Below are positions 42,218 through 52,134 of a stretch of DNA of 64,000 bases, piece after piece. Position numbers and translations under genes: made by a program. This DNA comes from Massilia sp. TS11 (GTDB lineage Bacteria > Pseudomonadota > Gammaproteobacteria > Burkholderiales > Burkholderiaceae_D): positions 82,432-146,431 of the forward strand of contig NZ_JAKLTS010000010.1 in the NCBI RefSeq assembly GCF_022012445.1, in the 5' to 3' direction. Under the pieces are notes generated by a model, which had not been told where the DNA came from, did not search any database, and worked only from the letters and a program-made list of their open reading frames with translations. Within the stretch, counting starts at the first letter, position 1; the number at the start of each line of letters is the position of its first letter.

Positions 42218-44416
42218 GTGCTGCGCAAGTTCCTGCCCGTTCTGCTGTGCGGCGTGCTGCTGGCGCCCGCCGCGCCGGCCAATGATGCGGCGCCCGCCCT
42301 GCAGCGGCCGAAAGTGGCGCTGGTGCTGTCCGGCGGCGGCGCGCGCGGCTTTGCCCACATCGGCGTGCTGCGCGTGCTGCGCGAACTGCGGGTGCCCGTC
42401 GATATCGTGGTCGGCACCTCGATGGGCTCCGTGGTCGGCGGCGCGTATGCGGCCGGGGCCTCGGTGAGCGAACTCGAACGCATCGCGCGCGAGACCGACT
42501 GGGGCGCCGTGATCGCCGACCGGCCCGCGCGCGACATGCTGGCCTTTCGCCGCCGCGAAGAGGACATCCTGCTGCCGTCGCGCATCGAATTCGGCGTCTC
42601 GCGCGAGGGCCTGACGCTGCCGCCGGCCGCCGCCGGCAATGCCACGCTCGAAAAGGTGCTCGGCGACGCGCTCCCGCCCGGCACGCGCGACAAGCCGGTC
42701 AACCAGCTGCCGCTGCCATTTCGCTCGGTCGCGTCGGACCTGGTGACGGGCGAACTGGTCGACCTGGCCGACACCCCCCTGTTCCTGACCCTGCGCGCCT
42801 CGCTGGCCGTGCCCGGCGTGTTCCAGCCGGTGCGCGTGCGCGACCGCCTGGTGGTCGACGGTGGCCTGGTGCGCAATCTGCCGGTCGACATGGCCCATGC
42901 GATGGGCGCCGACGTGGTCATCGCCGTCAATGTCGGCACCCCGCTGGCGCCGGAGAAGGATCTGCGCAGCGCGATCGGCGTGGCCAACCAGATGCTGCAG
43001 ATCCTGACCGAGCAGAACGTGCAGCGCTCGATCAAGGAGCTGCTGCCCCAGGATATCCTGATCGCGCCCGACCTGAGCGGCGTGAGCTTCCTCGATTTCC
43101 AGAACTATGCGCGCGCCATCGACCTGGGCGAGCAAGCCGCGCGCGCCATGGCCCCGCGCCTGGCGGCCCTGGCCCTGGACGCCCAGGCCTATGCCGTGCA
43201 CGAACACCGGCGCCTGGCCGCGCCGGCCCTGGACGACGCGCCGCTGCCGCTGGCCAAACTCGAAGTGCAGGCCAGCGGGAATCTGGAGCCGGACGCGCTG
43301 GCCGCCCAGAGCGGCCTGGAACGCGGCGCCCCGGTCACGCGCGCCCAGGTGCGCGAGGCCGTGCATAGCCTGTACGGGCGCGGCGACCTGCAGCGCGTCG
43401 AGGCCGACGTCAACGACGACGGCGGCAAGCGCACGGTGACGATCCGCGCGGCCGAATCGCCGTGGGCCACCAACCGCGCGCGCGTCGGCCTCGAACTGGC
43501 CAGCGACTTCCGCGATACGAACAACTTCGCGCTCAAGCTGATGCACGTGCGCTCGGCCCTCAATCCGTCCGGCGGCGAGCTGCGCACCGTGGCCCGGATC
43601 GGCACCCAGCGCGCCTTCGGCATGCAGTTCTTCCAGCCGCTCGGGGCGGGCGCCAACTGGTATGTGGCGCCGGATATCCAGTACAACTCGTTCGGCAGCG
43701 ATGTCTTCAACGACGGCCACCGGCAGGCGCGCCTGTCGTATGACACGGCCAGCGTCAGCGCCGTGCTGGGCCGCCAGATCGGCAATTTCGGCGATCTGCA
43801 GTTCGGCATCGCGCGCCAGCGCATCGGCATCCGCAAGACGATTCCTGATGACGCCTTGGCCGTGCATGGCTTCGACATCACCCACTTCCTGCGCTACCGC
43901 GTCGACACCCTCGATTCGCTGGCCTTCCCCAGCCGCGGCATGCTGATCAACGCCGAGCTGCAGCAGTCGACCGCCGACACCACCCACGACGCCCAGGCGC
44001 GCTCCGCGTTCAGCTGGCTGGGCGCCTTCCATCGGGCCGAATGGGCCGGGCATGCGGCGTTTGAATGGGCGCGCGCGCGCCAGGGGACGGCGCCGCAGGT
44101 GCTCGGTGGTTTCCTGCGCCTGTCCGGCACCGCCACCGATTCGGTGCAGGGACGCTCGGTGGCGCTGACGCGCCTGGTCATGGCGCGCAAGATGATGACC
44201 CTGCCTTCAGCCCTCGGTGGGCTGATGCGCGTGGGTTTCTCAGTCGAGGCGGGCGGTGGTTTCGACCACGATCAGCCGATCCGCGGCGCCTCGTTCAAGC
44301 AGGCCGGCAGTGCCTTCGTCTCGGTCGATACGCGCTTTGGCCCGGCCTTTCTGGCCCTGGGCGCGACCAAGGACGGCGCGCGCACGGCCTATGTCTTCCT
44401 CGGGCCGATCTGGTGA
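42218..44416 (+). CDS. PlpD-type patatin phospholipase with POTRA and outer-membrane barrel
   Basis: A 732-residue exported protein starting with GTG. Signal peptide about residues 1-21. Patatin domain: oxyanion SGGGARGF (38-45), nucleophile S68 in GTSMG, and catalytic D214 in VVDGGLVRN. A POTRA-like stretch (about 345-420) has GAPVTRAQVREAVHSLYGRG, and the remaining 310 residues are beta strands ending YVFLGPIW with a C-terminal aromatic, as in BamA/TamA-like barrels. This is the type Vd autotransporter layout: the barrel presents or exports the lipase. It begins 3 bases after the gspC-like gene, so the two export routes are co-transcribed. Confidence 0.88.
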   Translation: MLRKFLPVLLCGVLLAPAAPANDAAPALQRPKVALVLSGGGARGFAHIGVLRVLRELRVPVDIVVGTSMGSVVGGAYAAGASVSELERIARETDWGAVIADRPARDMLAFRRREEDILLPSRIEFGVSREGLTLPPAAAGNATLEKVLGDALPPGTRDKPVNQLPLPFRSVASDLVTGELVDLADTPLFLTLRASLAVPGVFQPVRVRDRLVVDGGLVRNLPVDMAHAMGADVVIAVNVGTPLAPEKDLRSAIGVANQMLQILTEQNVQRSIKELLPQDILIAPDLSGVSFLDFQNYARAIDLGEQAARAMAPRLAALALDAQAYAVHEHRRLAAPALDDAPLPLAKLEVQASGNLEPDALAAQSGLERGAPVTRAQVREAVHSLYGRGDLQRVEADVNDDGGKRTVTIRAAESPWATNRARVGLELASDFRDTNNFALKLMHVRSALNPSGGELRTVARIGTQRAFGMQFFQPLGAGANWYVAPDIQYNSFGSDVFNDGHRQARLSYDTASVSAVLGRQIGNFGDLQFGIARQRIGIRKTIPDDALAVHGFDITHFLRYRVDTLDSLAFPSRGMLINAELQQSTADTTHDAQARSAFSWLGAFHRAEWAGHAAFEWARARQGTAPQVLGGFLRLSGTATDSVQGRSVALTRLVMARKMMTLPSALGGLMRVGFSVEAGGGFDHDQPIRGASFKQAGSAFVSVDTRFGPAFLALGATKDGARTAYVFLGPIW

Positions 44417-45154
44417 TCAGCGCGCGCGCCGCAGCGCGGTGAAGGCGGCGAATTCCCACGAACGCAGGCCGACGATCAGGGTGACGCCGTCGCGCGCTTC
44501 GGGCGCCTGGCGGCGGTCGTTCTGGTGCAGGCGTCCGAGTTCGGCCGCCAGCTGCTGCACCTTCTGCGCGGCCTCGTGGGCGCTGGCCGCGGTCAGGCGC
44601 GCCGGCACCACCATCAGGGTTTCGCCGGGGCCGTCGAAGCGGCCGCCGAAATAATCCTGCACCACGTGCTGGCGGAAGTAGTGCTGCACCGGGCCGTCCG
44701 GCTGCCAGTGGAAGGCGTTCGACACGCGCAGGCTGTAGCGGTTGTAGGGTTTCAGTTCGATCAGGCCAAGCCGGTCGAGTTCCGCCAGCAGGCCGATGCA
44801 CTCGGCTTCACTCAGCGTGTAGGTCTCGGTCACCTGCTCCAGGCTCCAGTGGCCGAGGCAGCAGATCGCCATCAGCAGCAGGCGCGGATTGGCCACCAGG
44901 GCCTTTTCCTGCTGCGCCGTGAGGCGATCGAGTTCGGGCCGCACTTCGGCCGCGCCGCGCAGCACTTCGTCCATGCCGATGCCGGCCGCCTTGCAGATCT
45001 GGGCCAGGCGCGACAAGGCCATGTCCTTCTGCGCGAACATGCGCTTGACCGAGGATTCGCTCATGCCGATGCGTTCGGCCAGGGCTTTGTAGGTGATGCC
45101 GGCGGCGCGCAGCTGGCTGCGCAGGACGTGCAGAACGAGTTCGGGGGAGCTCAT
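44417..45154 (-). CDS. XRE-family transcriptional regulator with C-terminal ligand-type domain
   Basis: A 245-residue protein. The helix-turn-helix is at residues 18-45 (ITYKALAERIGMSESSVKRM), followed by DMALSRLAQICKAAGIGMDE. The C-terminal two thirds are helical, with HWSLEQVTETYTLSEAECIG, LAELDRLGLIELKPYNRYS and a dimer-like final helix, matching a group of uncharacterised XRE regulators. I use the ATG at 45154; an earlier ATG at 45187 gives an odd leader. Target genes unknown. Confidence 0.8.
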   Translation of the reverse strand: MSSPELVLHVLRSQLRAAGITYKALAERIGMSESSVKRMFAQKDMALSRLAQICKAAGIGMDEVLRGAAEVRPELDRLTAQQEKALVANPRLLLMAICCLGHWSLEQVTETYTLSEAECIGLLAELDRLGLIELKPYNRYSLRVSNAFHWQPDGPVQHYFRQHVVQDYFGGRFDGPGETLMVVPARLTAASAHEAAQKVQQLAAELGRLHQNDRRQAPEARDGVTLIVGLRSWEFAAFTALRRAR

Positions 45155-45307
45155 GAAGGGCCTCGGGGTCTGGGAAACGCGCCCCAATGTACCGAATTAC
45201 GGTGCTTTTCTCAAGGCGCTGGCCGAATTCGGCCAATCTGGCGATACTGCGCTCCGCATCGCGGTACAGGGCAAGCGGCCCTGGCCGCGCGGCCCCCGCC
45301 CCTGAGC

Positions 45308-45496
45308 TTATTCCCCGTCTTCCTTCTTCAGCGCCTGCTTGGCGGCGCGCCGCAGGGCGCCTTCGGCCTTGCGGTGGCTGCCGGCCGCGCGCTGGCCCGC
45401 CGCCACCGCGAGCGGATTGCGCGGCTTGCCGTACTTCTGGCTCGGCTCGACGCGGATGCGCATCTTCTGGCGGGTGGCGAGGGCTTTGTTGGCCAT
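45308..45496 (-). CDS. Small basic hypothetical protein
   Basis: A 62-residue, very Lys/Arg/Ala-rich protein (MANKALATRQKMRIRVEPSQ, then KYGKPRNPLAVAAGQRAAGS). It has no membrane segment, and its charge suggests RNA or DNA contact. It starts 2 bases after the hslU stop, so it is probably the third gene of the hslVU transcript. I do not recognise a named family. Confidence 0.6.
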   Translation of the reverse strand: MANKALATRQKMRIRVEPSQKYGKPRNPLAVAAGQRAAGSHRKAEGALRRAAKQALKKEDGE

Positions 45497-45498
45497 GC

Positions 45499-46824
<1,326 letters not shown>

Positions 46825-46831
46825 GCCGGCC

Positions 46832-47365
46832 TCACAGGGTTTCGATGATGTGGTTCAGATTCGTGTAAATGCACAGCTCGCCGGCGATGGTCAGGGCTTT
46901 CTTGACGATCTCGGCCGGGGGCATCTCGGTGTTCTCGTACAGTGCGCGCGCGGCCGACTGGGCATAGCTGCCGCCCGAGCCGATGGCGCCCAGGCCGTCG
47001 TTCGGCTCGAGCACGTCGCCGTTGCCGGTGATGATCAGGGTGCTGTCGTGGTCGGCCACCAGCAGCATCGCCTCGAGGCGGCGCAGCATGCGGTCGGTAC
47101 GCCAGTCCTTGGCCAGCTCGACCGAGGCGCGCATCAGGTGGCCCTGGTGTTTTTCCAGCTTGGCTTCAAAACGGTCGAGCAGGGTGAACGCATCGGCCGT
47201 GCCGCCCGCGAAGCCGACCAGGACCTTGCCCTGGTAGACCTTGCGCACCTTGCGCGCGGTGCCCTTCATCACGATATTGCCGAGGGTGACCTGGCCGTCG
47301 CCGCCGAGGGCGACCTCGTTGCCGCGCCGAACGCAGAGGATGGTGGTGCCGTGAAATTGTTCCAT
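46832..47365 (-). CDS. hslV: Proteasome-like peptidase HslV
   Basis: A 177-residue protease. The N-terminal Thr nucleophile follows a six-residue propeptide (MEQFHG then [20 protein letters not shown]). Other signatures are [20 protein letters not shown] and [20 protein letters not shown]. It forms the double hexamer capped by HslU. A sigma32-type promoter lies about 30-56 bases upstream, so the operon should respond to heat. Confidence 0.96.
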   Translation of the reverse strand: MEQFHGTTILCVRRGNEVALGGDGQVTLGNIVMKGTARKVRKVYQGKVLVGFAGGTADAFTLLDRFEAKLEKHQGHLMRASVELAKDWRTDRMLRRLEAMLLVADHDSTLIITGNGDVLEPNDGLGAIGSGGSYAQSAARALYENTEMPPAEIVKKALTIAGELCIYTNLNHIIETL

Positions 47366-47393
47366 GTTGCTTCCTAGTTCAGGTGAAAGCAGC

Positions 47394-47421
47394 AGATGGG
47401 GGCACTTTCCCCGATTGCAAT
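47394..47421 (-). promoter_or_regulatory. sigma32 (heat-shock) promoter of hslVU
   Basis: On the minus strand CCCCATCT (47401-47394) matches the sigma32 -10 consensus CCCCATnT in every fixed position. ATTGCAA (47421-47415) lies 13 bases before it, and shares five of seven bases with the -35 consensus CTTGAAA. Placement before hslV fits its known heat control. Confidence 0.75.
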
Positions 47422-47428
47422 GGCCGCT

Positions 47429-48679
47429 TCAGTACTTGTGCGGGTAGAGGCCCGCGACCTCGCCCATGCCCAGCAGGCGCAGCAAGCCGGCAACCAGGTG
47501 GCTGAGCGCGCGAAATTCAATCGTGATGCCGGCCTCGGCCAGCGGGCGCAGACGCGCCAGCAGGGCGCTGGCGGCCGCGTAGTCGAGCCGGCGCAGGGCG
47601 CTGCAGTCGAAGATCAGCTTGCCGTGTTCGGCCAGGTGGGCCTCGAAGGCCGGCACGCTGCCGCTCAGCTCGCCGACGAGGGGGAAGCGCGCCGACCCCA
47701 GGGACGGCGGGCGCGCCGCGCCGGCGGCGGCCACCGGGGCCACGAACTGGGGTGGCGAGACCTCGTAGGTGATGCAGTAGTCGATCGCCACCGTCTCGAA
47801 TTCTTCGGCCCGATCGAGGCGTTGCAGCAGCTCGAGCAGCAGCAGCCACGGGGCCGGGTCGGCGCTGGCCACGCCGGTCTGCAGCTGCGGGCGCAGTATG
47901 GCCGCGAGCTCGGCCACACCGGCCAGCGGCAGCTGCGGGTGGCGGCGCAGGCTGGCGTGCAGCAGGGCGGCGCCGGCGGCGTCGATGGCGCGCACGGCGC
48001 TGGCGTCGAGCGTCGCGGTGGGCTGGGCGTCGAGCTGCGCCAGCAGGGGCGCCAGGCTGGCGTCGAGGTGGGAGGGCAGGGCCACACTGGCGCCAGCCGG
48101 GGCGGCGTGGCTGGCGCTGGTGGCTGCAGCCAGGCCCTGCCAGGGCGGCGGCGAGGTTTCGAAGACTTCGGCATAGGCGATCGACAGCTGCTCGAAGGCG
48201 GCCGCGTCGTCACAGGCCTGGTACAGGTCGAACAGCATCCACCACAGCGGGCGCTCGCCGCGTCCGCTGGCCGCAATGGCCGCTTCGAGCATGGCGCGGG
48301 CGGCCGCGGCGTCGCCATTGGCATAGATGAGGGCGGCCTCCTCGGCCACGTTTTCCTCGGGCGCGCTGGGGACGGCGGCCTGCATTTCCTCGTCGGTCAG
48401 CAGCAGGGTGGTCGGAAAGTCCTGCATGACCAGGGTGTCGGGATCGGCCGGCAGCGGCGGCTGCACCTGGCGCGGCACCCGCCGCGGCGCATCCTCGAAC
48501 AGGTCGGAGGTCATGGCCAGTTCGATCGCGTCGATCTTCATGGCGGTGGCGCGCGCAATCTCGCGCTGGCGCGCGCGCTCGGCCTCGCTGTGCAGGGCCA
48601 GGCGCGTGGGCTCGCCTGCCGGCGAGATCCCCAGGCCTGCCTCGTCATCCTTTTTCTTGAAAAGGGAGAAAATCCCCAC
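47429..48679 (-). CDS. STAS-like (anti-sigma antagonist fold) protein
   Basis: A 416-residue soluble protein starting with GTG and preceded by GGAGG seven bases upstream; the start is VGIFSLFKKKDDEAGLG. The middle has TPR-like helices (DLYQACDDAAAFEQLSIAYA, EVFETSPPPW). Two STAS-like units follow: a weak one near residue 240 (TATLDASAVRAIDAAGAALL) and a better one at the end (GKLIFDCSALRRLDYAAASA, then EAGITIEFRALSHLVAGLLR, LLGMGEV). The second D-C-S-A pattern resembles the usual D-x-S phosphosite. Function unknown. Confidence 0.75.
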   Translation of the reverse strand: MGIFSLFKKKDDEAGLGISPAGEPTRLALHSEAERARQREIARATAMKIDAIELAMTSDLFEDAPRRVPRQVQPPLPADPDTLVMQDFPTTLLLTDEEMQAAVPSAPEENVAEEAALIYANGDAAAARAMLEAAIAASGRGERPLWWMLFDLYQACDDAAAFEQLSIAYAEVFETSPPPWQGLAAATSASHAAPAGASVALPSHLDASLAPLLAQLDAQPTATLDASAVRAIDAAGAALLHASLRRHPQLPLAGVAELAAILRPQLQTGVASADPAPWLLLLELLQRLDRAEEFETVAIDYCITYEVSPPQFVAPVAAAGAARPPSLGSARFPLVGELSGSVPAFEAHLAEHGKLIFDCSALRRLDYAAASALLARLRPLAEAGITIEFRALSHLVAGLLRLLGMGEVAGLYPHKY

Positions 48680-48751
48680 CGTGTGTCCTCCGTCACCCGC
48701 GACCATAGCACAGGCACGCGCGGCGCGTCTGTTCAGGCCCGCGCGCAAATA

Positions 48752-48779
48752 AAAAAGCATGCGCCGCGGCGCATGCTTT
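48752..48779. terminator. Bidirectional terminator between the STAS-like gene and dksA
   Basis: A perfect 28-base palindrome whose arms begin AAAAGCATGCGCC, with A-runs on one side and T-runs on the other. It sits in front of the STAS-like gene and behind dksA (both leftward), so it chiefly ends the dksA transcript. Confidence 0.85.
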
Positions 48780-48801
48780 TCGGGGCCGGAGCCGGTACCG
48801 C

Positions 48802-49938
48802 TTAGTCGCCGTAGAGCTTTTGCTTGAGCTCGCGGCGCTGCTGAGCTTCGAGCGACAGCGTGGCGGTCGGACGGGCGATCAGACGCGGGATGCCGATCGG
48901 CTCGCCGGTTTCCTCGCACCAGCCGTAGTCGCCGTTTTCGATGGCCTGCAGCGATTGCTGGACTTTTTTCAGCAGCTTGCGTTCGCGGTCGCGCGTGCGC
49001 AGTTCGAGCGCATGTTCTTCCTCGATCGTGGCGCGGTCGGCCGGGTCCGGCACGAGGACGGTTTCGCGCAGGTGCTCGGTGGTTTCACCGGCGTTCTTGA
49101 GCAGGTCGCGCTCGAGTTGCTGCAAGCGCGCCTTGAAGAAGGCGAGTTGCGCCGCGTTCATGTAGTCCTTGTCGCTCATTGCCCGGATTTCAGCTTCGGA
49201 CAAGACCGGACCGTCCGAACCTGCGGCGGGGGGCGATTGTTTTGCTTTGCTCATAACTTCACTTACCTTCGATACGACAGACGGATTCATTTTATCAGCT
49301 AAGGCTGCGGGGGCCGGGGCCGGTTCCGCAGCACTGGCCGGCTTAGCGGCTGGCGCACGAGTTGCTTGCTTCGAGCTGGCTTCCTCACGCGGCGCCGGCT
49401 TGTTGGCGATGGCAGCGCTGGCAGTGTCGGCCTTTTTACGGGTGGCCGGCGCGCTGGCGCTGGTGGCAGGAGCGGCCTTGGCACGGGTGGCCTTGGCCGG
49501 GCTCGCTGCGGCCGCCTTGGTCTTGCTGGCGGCGCTACTGCTGGTCTTGCTGACGGCCTTGCTTGCGGCCGTTTTCTTGGCCGCCGTGGCGGCCGGTTTG
49601 GCGGCCGGGCTTGCCGCCGCTTTTGCTGCAGGCTTGGCCGCGGCTGCCTTCACGGGCTTGGCGGCGGCTGGCTTGGCGGCGGCGGCTTTGGCCGCCGGCT
49701 TGGCCGCCGGTGCCGCCTTGGCCTTGGCCGGCGCGGCCTTGGCAGCGGCCTTCACCGGGGCCTTGGCGGCGGGCTTGGCCGCGGCCTTGGTCTTGCTGGC
49801 TGGCTTGGCAGCGACACTGCTTTTGGCCTTGGTCTTGCTGTCTGCTGCAATGCTGCCGGTGATCTTCTTGGCGATTGCCGTGGCGACCGTTTTCAACAGG
49901 CCGCCGGACTTCGCGCGCTTCGTCACGGTTTCCTTCAT
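48802..49938 (-). CDS. dksA: DksA with a long Lys/Ala-rich N-terminal tail
   Basis: A 378-residue protein. Residues 229-378 are a full-length DksA: MSKAKQSPPAAG, then SDKDYMNAAQLAFFKARLQQ. The coiled-coil tip DPADRA keeps the D-x-x-D-x-A motif, and ELRTRDRERKLLKKVQQSL follows. The zinc finger has one Cys only (GWCEETGEPIG, then ATLSLEAQQRR), so zinc binding is doubtful, as in cysteine-poor DksA types. Residues 1-228 are a low-complexity AAKPAAK-type tail like histone H1. An internal ATG at 49254 gives a normal 150-residue DksA. The chosen start at 49938 follows GGGA; one ATG lies further out. DksA binds RNA polymerase with ppGpp. Confidence 0.85.
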   Translation of the reverse strand: MKETVTKRAKSGGLLKTVATAIAKKITGSIAADSKTKAKSSVAAKPASKTKAAAKPAAKAPVKAAAKAAPAKAKAAPAAKPAAKAAAAKPAAAKPVKAAAAKPAAKAAASPAAKPAATAAKKTAASKAVSKTSSSAASKTKAAAASPAKATRAKAAPATSASAPATRKKADTASAAIANKPAPREEASSKQATRAPAAKPASAAEPAPAPAALADKMNPSVVSKVSEVMSKAKQSPPAAGSDGPVLSEAEIRAMSDKDYMNAAQLAFFKARLQQLERDLLKNAGETTEHLRETVLVPDPADRATIEEEHALELRTRDRERKLLKKVQQSLQAIENGDYGWCEETGEPIGIPRLIARPTATLSLEAQQRRELKQKLYGD

Positions 49939-50036
49939 ATTGCCATCCCGATGTCTTCCCTCCGCCACGCTGGCGTTGCGTTTCTTTCGTTATGCACGGC
50001 AAGGCTGCAGGCCGTGGTTTGCAAAACCCGGCTAGT

Positions 50037-51089
50037 TTATACCAAACACTGCTCCAAACCACGGATAAAGATGTCTTTTGGTAGGTTTTTGCCAATAAAA
50101 ACCATCTTGCTGCCACGTTCCTCATCGGGACCCCATTTCGCGCCGAGGTCGCTGCCCATCATCTGGTGCACGCCCTGGAACACCACCTTGCGGTCGGCGC
50201 CCTGCATCAGCAGCACGCCCTTGTAGCGCAGCATGCGCGGCCCGAAGGCCTGGACCAGGCTGCCCAGGAACTCGTCCAGACGCTCGGGATCGAAGGGGCG
50301 CTGGCTCTTGAACACGAAGGCGGCGATGTCGTCCGTGTGGTGGCTGTGGTGGTGGTCGTGGTGGTCGTGGCTGTGGTCGCAGTGCTCGGTATGCACATGC
50401 TCGTGTTCGTGTTCGTGGCCGTGGGCTTCGTCGGCCGTCAGGAAATCCGGATCGAGCTCGAGTTTGTCGTTCAGATTGAAGCCGCGCAGGTCGAGCACTT
50501 CGCGGAAATCGACCTGGCCGAAGGCGGATACGGCGATCTCGGCGCGCGGGTTGATGCGCTTCAGGCGCGTGCGCAGGGCGGCCAGCTGCTCCGCGTTGAC
50601 GAGGTCGGTCTTGGACAGCAGGATCTTGTCGGCGAAGCCGACCTGGCGCTGCGCTTCCTCGTGCTCGTCGAGCTGCTGCATGGCGTGGCGCGCGTCGACC
50701 ACGGTGACCACGGCGTCGAGCAGATAGTGGCCATTGACTTCCTCGTCGACAAAGAAGGTCTGGGCTACCGGGCCCGGATTGGCCAGGCCGGTGGTCTCGA
50801 TGACGACGCGGTCGAAAGCCAGCTCGCCGGCGTCGCGGCGGCGCGCCAGGCCGCACAGGGCCTCGATCAGGTCGCCGCGCACGGTGCAGCAGATGCAGCC
50901 GTTGTTCATTTCGACGATCTGCTCCTGGCTGTCCTGGACCAGGATCTCGTTGTCGATATTCTCCTGGCCGAATTCGTTTTCGATGACGGCGATGCGCATG
51001 CCGTGCTGCCCCTGCAGGATCTGGTTGAGCAGGGTGGTTTTGCCGGCGCCGAGAAAGCCGGTCAGGATGGTGGTCGGAATCAGTGCCAT
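50037..51089 (-). CDS. CobW/COG0523-family metal-chaperone GTPase
   Basis: A 350-residue G3E GTPase. Walker A is ILTGFLGAGKTTLLNQILQG. The metal motif is C-x-C-C in MNNGCICCTVRGDLIEAL. Switch segments ETTGLANPGPVAQTFF and the base-recognition KTDL in ILLSKTDLVNAEQL follow. A His-rich loop (HEHEHEHVHTEHCDHSHDHH) is typical of zinc-delivery members. The C-terminal CobW domain has RPFDPERLDEFLGSLVQAFG. I use the ATG at 51089, just before the G domain. Probably supplies zinc to a target enzyme under limitation; target not shown by neighbours. Confidence 0.9.
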   Translation of the reverse strand: MALIPTTILTGFLGAGKTTLLNQILQGQHGMRIAVIENEFGQENIDNEILVQDSQEQIVEMNNGCICCTVRGDLIEALCGLARRRDAGELAFDRVVIETTGLANPGPVAQTFFVDEEVNGHYLLDAVVTVVDARHAMQQLDEHEEAQRQVGFADKILLSKTDLVNAEQLAALRTRLKRINPRAEIAVSAFGQVDFREVLDLRGFNLNDKLELDPDFLTADEAHGHEHEHEHVHTEHCDHSHDHHDHHHSHHTDDIAAFVFKSQRPFDPERLDEFLGSLVQAFGPRMLRYKGVLLMQGADRKVVFQGVHQMMGSDLGAKWGPDEERGSKMVFIGKNLPKDIFIRGLEQCLV

Positions 51090-51195
51090 GGTGTTCCCGT
51101 TCAGAAGACAGGGGATTATGCCGGAATTCCCCGCCTGCATCCAATGGCGTGCGGGCCGTTTGCGCCAGATCAGCGTCGCCGATCCGGGCCGGAAC

Positions 51196-52128
51196 TTACT
51201 TCATCTTCGCGCGCGGGTGGGCCTGGTCATACACGGCCGCCAGGTGCTGGAAATCGAGGGCCGTGTAGACCTGGGTCGAGGTGATGCTGGCATGCCCGAG
51301 CAGATCCTGGACGGCGCGCAGATCGCCCGAGGACTGCAGCAGATGCGAGGCGAACGAGTGGCGCAGCACGTGCGGATGGACCTGCACGGCGGTGCCGACG
51401 CGCAGCGCGTGCTGCTTCAGGCGCAGCTGGATCACGCGCGCGCTCATGCGGCGCGCGCGCTGGTTGAGGAACAGGGCCAGGCTGCCATCGGCCGCGGCCG
51501 GACGCACGGCCAGCCAGGCGCGCAGGGCCGCCAGCGCGTGGCTGCCGACCGGCACCGTGCGGCGCTTGTTGCCCTTGCCGGTGACGCTGACTTCGGCGCC
51601 GTCGAGCTCGAGCCAGCCGAGCGAGGGCGGCGGCCCGGCCTGGTAGTGCAGGTCGAGCCCGGCCAGTTCGCTGACCCGCAGCCCGCTCGAATACAGCAGC
51701 TCGAACATGGCGCGGTCGCACAGCTCGGCCGGGGTCGGCATGGCGGCCGGGCGCGCCGTGCTGGCCACCAGGTGCACGGCGTCGTCGACCGACAGGGCCT
51801 TGGGCAGGGATTTCGGGCGTTTCGGCGCGCGCACACTATCGACCGGATTGGCCGTCAGCGTGGTCTGGTGCGCGAGCCAGCCGAAAAAGCCGCGCCAGCT
51901 CGACAGCTTGCGCGCGATCGTGCGCGCGCTCACGCCCTGGCTGTGCAGGCGCGCGCTGGCGCGCCGGATATCGGCCTGGCGCACGCGCGTCCAGTCGGCC
52001 TGGCCGCACAGGGCGGCCAGTTCGGCCAAGTCGCGCCGGTAGGCGTCCAGCGTATGGGGTGACAGCTGGCGCTGGGTTGCCAGCACCGCCAGGTAGCGCT
52101 GCGACCAATCCGTGCCGGCCGCGTCCAT
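51196..52128 (-). CDS. xerC: Tyrosine recombinase XerC
   Basis: A 310-residue recombinase that resolves chromosome dimers at dif with XerD. N-terminal SAM-like domain: RYLAVLATQRQLSPHTLDAY. Catalytic residues: Arg in LYSSGLRVSELAGLD, Lys in VTGKGNKRRTVPVG, H-x-x-R in PHVLRHSFASHLLQ, His in LLGHASITSTQVYT, and Tyr in the last motif. It begins 6 bases after the DUF484 stop, a standard xerC neighbour, so this is the housekeeping enzyme rather than a mobile integrase. Confidence 0.94.
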   Translation of the reverse strand: MDAAGTDWSQRYLAVLATQRQLSPHTLDAYRRDLAELAALCGQADWTRVRQADIRRASARLHSQGVSARTIARKLSSWRGFFGWLAHQTTLTANPVDSVRAPKRPKSLPKALSVDDAVHLVASTARPAAMPTPAELCDRAMFELLYSSGLRVSELAGLDLHYQAGPPPSLGWLELDGAEVSVTGKGNKRRTVPVGSHALAALRAWLAVRPAAADGSLALFLNQRARRMSARVIQLRLKQHALRVGTAVQVHPHVLRHSFASHLLQSSGDLRAVQDLLGHASITSTQVYTALDFQHLAAVYDQAHPRAKMK

Positions 52129-52134
52129 GGGGAT

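Noticed and set aside
41618..44053. Open frame of about 800 codons opposite the gspC-like and patatin genes
   Set aside because: Same reason: His/Arg/Gly-rich translation with no recognisable domain, and it covers two well-supported genes.
49299..49900. Tandem DNA repeat or recombination hot spot
   Set aside because: The repetition follows Ala/Lys/Pro codons of the DksA tail in a single frame, so it is protein low complexity rather than an independent repeat.
50340..50420. Microsatellite-like GTG/CAC run
   Set aside because: It encodes the His-rich metal loop typical of CobW zinc chaperones.
51196..52128. Second mobile-element integrase
   Set aside because: Its neighbour is a DUF484 gene, with no tRNA or repeats nearby, and the sequence is XerC-like: it is the housekeeping dimer-resolution enzyme.
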